Below are positions 5,293 through 8,130 of a stretch of 8,130 nt of DNA, one piece after another (the first letter of the stretch is position 1; every line of letters begins with the position of its first letter). The notes under the pieces are model-generated. The model made no database searches and was not told the DNA's origin. It saw only the letters and a program-made list of their open reading frames with translations. The DNA is from Pseudomonadota bacterium (GTDB lineage: Bacteria; Pseudomonadota; Gammaproteobacteria; Pseudomonadales; Cellvibrionaceae). The DNA lies in contig JAEZGT010000314.1 in assembly GCA_023416875.1 (NCBI GenBank), positions 1 to 8,130 of the forward strand. The letters are read 5' to 3'. Made by a program: the position numbers and the translations under genes.

Positions 5293-7143
5293 TTACAGGG
5301 ACTCCGCCAAAAGACGCGGTCGACCAGCTTTAAACTCCGCCCACACCTGCCGGCGCTGGAACTGATTTTGTTCGTTGAGCTGAAGAGTCCCGGTGTGGCC
5401 GTAATAATTCGCCTGGCGGATGGTTTCCAGCTGCTTTAAGCGCGCATAGAGGTGAAAACTGTCCACGCCCATGGCGTACAGCGGTTGCAGTGCAAGATTG
5501 CCGTCGGCGAACTTTAACAGGGCAGTCTTTTCCGGGATGTGACGTTCGAAAAACCAAGGCAGGGTGGAGAACTTGATGTCATTCATATCCTGGTCGAGCT
5601 TGGCGTCAGGTTTGCCCGAGTAGACGTGGCTGGTGGCGTAAACCGGAATATCCGAGGCGTAGTGGAACGCCAGTGTGGGTTTAATTTGGCGCGCCTGATT
5701 GGCCTGGGCGACCAGAAAAATCATATCCACGTCTTGGCGGCGGCGCGGTTCGAATTCGATATTGCCGACAATTCCGCGAATTTCCTGCGCGCGCTTTTCG
5801 CTTTGATCCAACAGCAGTGCTTGTTTGATTACCTTGGAATAATCGTTCTTTTCGGTGAATCGGTAATCCCGGATCACTTCTCCGCCCAAATTGCGCCAGT
5901 GCAGAGCGAAGGCCTCAACACTGCGGTCGCCAAAGTTATTGTCAGGTGCCAGCAGCATTGCCCGGCGGTGACCATCCCGCCATGCCTGATCCGCCGCCAG
6001 GGTCGCTTCATCTTCGACACCTAGGCCGAATTGGAACAGGTTAGGCACCACGCCGAGAGGGTTATCGATGGAGTTCAACGCCAAAGTGGGAACCGGCAAG
6101 CCCGGGCGCAGCGCCAATTCCTGCAGGTTCTCCTTTGCCAAGGGGCCGATTACGACTTGGGCGCCATCGCTGACGGCTTGGTCGTAAAGACTGTTGATCT
6201 CCTGCTGGTCAGTGTCGTAGAAACGCAGGGAGGGCAGCTCCACGCCCTGACTTTGCTGCTCGTAGTAGGCCGCCATAAAACCATCGCGAATGGCATTCGC
6301 TGCCCCGCTCAACTTGCCGCTGAAGGGCAGCAGCACCGCAACTTGGCGCGGTTGTTCCTGCACCAATTGCTTCAGCATTTTGAGATCCGCTGGCAGGTCC
6401 AAGCTGGCCGGGTGATCCGGCCACTCGAGAATCCAGCGGTCGAGTCGCTGGGTCTGCTCGCGCAGATTGCTTTGAGTGTCTTTACTTAGCGCCGCCAACC
6501 GGTACCAGCCCTCCACTTCCCGGCTCGAACTTTGGCCTGCGAGCCGCTCTAGCTCCGCCAGCGGAAGCGCCATAAGTGTCTGCCAAAGGCGTTGGTCATT
6601 TGCTCTGCTTGCCGGCCCATCGCCATGCAACAAGCTGTGCAGGAAAACGCGCTCGTCAACGCTTGCGGCATAGGACCCCAAATCGTGGAGCAAACGGGCG
6701 CGCTGTTCAGTCAGGTCATTCGCGATTGCCGGCGGCAGGCGATTGCGCGCCCGCAACAGGGAAGGATTGTCGACGTAATCAAAGGCGATGGGATAGTAAC
6801 CATCTGCAGCGGCCAGATAACTTTTCACCAGGGCTTGGCGTGCCTGAAGATCCTCGGGAAGATCGGTTTGATTCGTTTGTGTCGGCAGATTGTTTATGAT
6901 GCTGCGCGCCCGATCGAACTCGCCGCTTTGCACCAGCAATTGTGCGGCCTGCAATTGCAGCCCCAGGCGGGCCTGCGGACTGGCGCGCTCAGCTTGAGCC
7001 AACAGCGCGTCGGCGCTTTGGATATTGGCAGTGGTATCGCGTGCAGCCGGGCCTCGGTTATCCGTCTTGGCCTGATTGCCCTGACAGGCAGACAGCGTGA
7101 GTGAGACGAGCCCCAGTGCCAGCAGGCGGGCGAAAAACCTCAT
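5293..7143 (-). CDS. lpoA: Penicillin-binding protein activator LpoA (LppC family outer-membrane lipoprotein)
   Basis: A 616-residue lipoprotein. Residues 1-19 form a signal peptide with lipobox LSAC and lipidated C20. About residues 40-255 are helical, TPR-like repeats. About 266-610 form the LppC domain, which resembles type I periplasmic binding proteins: RQVAVLLPFSGKLSGAANAI starts at 266, VIGPLAKENL is at 331-340, and QDVDMIFLVAQANQARQI is near 470-487. In E. coli LpoA reaches from the outer membrane through the peptidoglycan to activate PBP1A transpeptidase. The E. coli protein is longer (678 residues, recalled) while pseudomonad forms are near this length, so the size difference probably reflects linker loss. 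GGAG lies seven bases before the ATG (plus-strand 7151-7154). It is the first gene of the four-gene minus-strand operon and is divergent from rsmI. The PBP1A gene is not in the window. Confidence 0.95.
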   Translation of the reverse strand: MRFFARLLALGLVSLTLSACQGNQAKTDNRGPAARDTTANIQSADALLAQAERASPQARLGLQLQAAQLLVQSGEFDRARSIINNLPTQTNQTDLPEDLQARQALVKSYLAAADGYYPIAFDYVDNPSLLRARNRLPPAIANDLTEQRARLLHDLGSYAASVDERVFLHSLLHGDGPASRANDQRLWQTLMALPLAELERLAGQSSSREVEGWYRLAALSKDTQSNLREQTQRLDRWILEWPDHPASLDLPADLKMLKQLVQEQPRQVAVLLPFSGKLSGAANAIRDGFMAAYYEQQSQGVELPSLRFYDTDQQEINSLYDQAVSDGAQVVIGPLAKENLQELALRPGLPVPTLALNSIDNPLGVVPNLFQFGLGVEDEATLAADQAWRDGHRRAMLLAPDNNFGDRSVEAFALHWRNLGGEVIRDYRFTEKNDYSKVIKQALLLDQSEKRAQEIRGIVGNIEFEPRRRQDVDMIFLVAQANQARQIKPTLAFHYASDIPVYATSHVYSGKPDAKLDQDMNDIKFSTLPWFFERHIPEKTALLKFADGNLALQPLYAMGVDSFHLYARLKQLETIRQANYYGHTGTLQLNEQNQFQRRQVWAEFKAGRPRLLAESL

Positions 7144-7190
7144 GCTGAGTCTCCGAATTAATGCAGAAGATAATGTTGGAGTGAGAATTC
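7144..7190. promoter_or_regulatory. 47-bp divergent intergenic region between lpoA and rsmI
   Basis: The two start codons face away from each other across only 47 bases. Both ribosome binding sites are inside it: GGAG for lpoA on the minus strand (7154-7151) and GGAGTG for rsmI on the plus strand (7178-7183). GATAAT at 7169-7174 resembles a -10 box (five of six) but has no matching -35 and would put the start site on top of the rsmI ribosome binding site. At least one of the two promoters must therefore reach into the other gene's 5' coding region. I cannot place either with confidence. Confidence 0.35.
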
Positions 7191-8057
7191 ATGGCTGTCC
7201 GACCGAGTGCCAGGCCTGGAGTTTTATATGTCGTGCCCACACCCATCGGAAATTTGGCCGATATGGTACCCCGCGCACTCAGTGTTCTTCAAACAGCGGA
7301 CGTTATAGCGGCGGAGGATACCCGCCACAGCGGCAAACTGATGCAACACTTTCAAATCAGCACACCCATGATCGCCTATCACGATTTCAGCAGCGAAAGC
7401 CGCTGTGAGGAATTGCTGGCGAAACTGGAAGCTGGGCAGACGATAGCGCTGATTTCCGATGCGGGCACACCGCTGATTTCCGATCCCGGATATCGCTTGG
7501 TGGCAGCGGCGCGCCAGGCCGGCGTCCAGGTAATCCCGATCCCCGGAGCCTGCGCTGCGATTGCCGCCCTGAGTGCCAGCGGCTTGCCATCCGACCGATT
7601 TACCTTCGAGGGGTTTCCTCCCGCCAAAAGCGGTGCGCGCAAAGAATTTTTCGCGCAGCTGCAGGCGGATCCCCGCACGCTGATCTTTTATGAATCCCCC
7701 CATCGCATCGCCGCCAGTCTCACCGATATGGTGGAAGTATTCGGCGCGCAGCGGCGGTTGGTGATGGCGCGGGAGATCAGCAAGACTTTCGAGACATTTT
7801 TATCCGGTACGACTAGCTCGATTTTGGAGCGCGTTAACGAGGACCTCGATCAGCAGAAGGGCGAAATCGTTTTATTGGTCGAAGGTTTCCGCGCGCCGGA
7901 GAACAACGACGGCCCTGGTGCGGATGCTCAACGTGTAATGCGGCTGCTGCTGGAGGCGGAATTGCCGCTAAAACAGGCGGCAGGACTGGCCGCAGCCATT
8001 ACTGGCGATAAGAAGAATCGCCTGTACGACTGGGCGTTGCGCCAACGCGCCGAATAA
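7191..8057 (+). CDS. rsmI: 16S rRNA 2'-O-ribose C1402 methyltransferase RsmI (YraL)
   Basis: A 288-residue protein of normal RsmI length. It uses S-adenosylmethionine to methylate the ribose of C1402 in the decoding centre of 16S rRNA. The tetrapyrrole-methylase fold begins with VLYVVPTPIGNLADMVPRAL (11-30) and continues with ADVIAAEDTRHSGKLM (36-51), ALISDAGTPLISDPGYRLV (86-104), IPIPGACAAIAAL (115-127), GLPSDRFTFEGFPPAK (131-146) and TLIFYESPHRI (163-173). The cofactor-binding signature ISDAGTPLISDPG is intact. A small C-terminal helical part includes LPLKQAAGLAAAITGDKKNR (258-277). The ATG at 7191 is preceded by GGAGTG with seven bases between. It is divergent from lpoA and is followed after 44 bases by the rnpB start, an order I recall from Pseudomonas. 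No terminator is visible between rsmI and the rnpB promoter, so some read-through into rnpB is possible. Confidence 0.97.
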   Translation: MAVRPSARPGVLYVVPTPIGNLADMVPRALSVLQTADVIAAEDTRHSGKLMQHFQISTPMIAYHDFSSESRCEELLAKLEAGQTIALISDAGTPLISDPGYRLVAAARQAGVQVIPIPGACAAIAALSASGLPSDRFTFEGFPPAKSGARKEFFAQLQADPRTLIFYESPHRIAASLTDMVEVFGAQRRLVMAREISKTFETFLSGTTSSILERVNEDLDQQKGEIVLLVEGFRAPENNDGPGADAQRVMRLLLEAELPLKQAAGLAAAITGDKKNRLYDWALRQRAE

Positions 8058-8065
8058 ATCGCCTA

Positions 8066-8094
8066 TTAACTCGCCGGCGAAACTTTGTTAAGGT
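8066..8094 (+). promoter_or_regulatory. rnpB promoter (sigma-70, GC-rich discriminator)
   Basis: TTAACT (8066-8071, four of six to TTGACA) and TAAGGT (8089-8094, keeping the key T, A and final T of TATAAT) are separated by exactly 17 bases. The RNA 5' end inferred from homology (8102) lies seven bases after the -10 box, the normal distance. The intervening discriminator, GCGCCCC (8095-8101), is entirely G+C, as in stable-RNA promoters subject to stringent control. A 10-base perfect palindrome TCGCCGGCGA (8071-8080) sits in the spacer. Confidence 0.65.
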
Positions 8095-8101
8095 GCGCCC
8101 C

Positions 8102-8130
8102 GGAGTTGGCCAGGCAGTCGCTCTCGCGCA
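8102..8130 (+). ncRNA. rnpB: RNase P catalytic RNA (rnpB), 5' end only
   Basis: The first 29 bases match the start of the bacterial type A RNase P RNA. GGAGTTGGCCAGGCAGTCGC aligns without gaps to the E. coli mature 5' end GAAGCTGACCAGACAGTCGC (recalled), with the diagnostic CAG-CAGTCGC core kept. RNase P RNA is the ribozyme that removes 5' leaders from tRNA precursors. Position right after rsmI and the well-placed promoter upstream support the call. The remaining about 330-350 bases lie outside the window, so structure and integrity cannot be judged. Confidence 0.85.

Noticed and set aside
1..8130. Mobile element, CRISPR, defence or biosynthetic cluster
   Set aside because: Every stretch is accounted for by conserved core genes; no transposase, integrase, terminal repeats, spaced direct repeats or toxin-antitoxin pair was found.

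Overview
The window looks like ordinary chromosome from a gammaproteobacterium. The best evidence is the conserved block rsmI / lpoA-yraN-diaA-dolP, with rsmI divergent from the other four, followed on the far side of rsmI by the start of the RNase P RNA gene. From memory, E. coli has the same rsmI/lpoA-yraN-diaA-dolP order, and the continuation rsmI-rnpB is known from Pseudomonas and relatives. Moderate GC content and the neighbouring lemA-M48 pair would fit a marine Cellvibrionales- or Pseudomonadales-type bacterium, but the genus cannot be fixed by reading alone. No mobile element, phage gene, CRISPR array, tRNA or rRNA was seen.

Layout from left to right. Positions 1-2344 (minus strand) hold lemA followed by a large M48 membrane metallopeptidase. 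The peptidase reading frame stays open to the left edge, so its C-terminus lies outside. A perfect 8-bp stem-loop sits in the 43-bp gap between the two genes. Positions 2345-2525 are a divergent control region with a candidate operator. Positions 2526-3704 (plus) encode an acetyl-CoA acetyltransferase-type thiolase as a single-gene unit, closed by an 11-bp hairpin. Positions 3750-7143 (minus) are a tight four-gene operon, lpoA-yraN-diaA-dolP, with gaps of 3, 12 and 1 bases. Positions 7191-8057 (plus) encode the 16S rRNA methyltransferase RsmI. The window ends in the first 29 bases of rnpB, with its promoter at 8066-8094.

Functionally, the minus-strand operon and its neighbours serve the envelope and the cell cycle. 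LpoA is the outer-membrane lipoprotein activator of the peptidoglycan synthase PBP1A, DolP is an outer-membrane dual-BON lipoprotein linked to division-site envelope integrity, and DiaA is a DnaA-binding regulator of replication initiation. YraN is a conserved nuclease-fold protein of unsettled role. RsmI and RNase P RNA belong to translation and RNA maturation. LemA plus M48 peptidase is a widespread but poorly understood membrane pair. I see no strong case for a new system here. The observations most worth a second look are the intercistronic hairpin and C-terminal extension in the lemA-M48 pair, the inverted repeat at the thiolase promoter, the A9 tract in diaA, and the stringent-type rnpB promoter.
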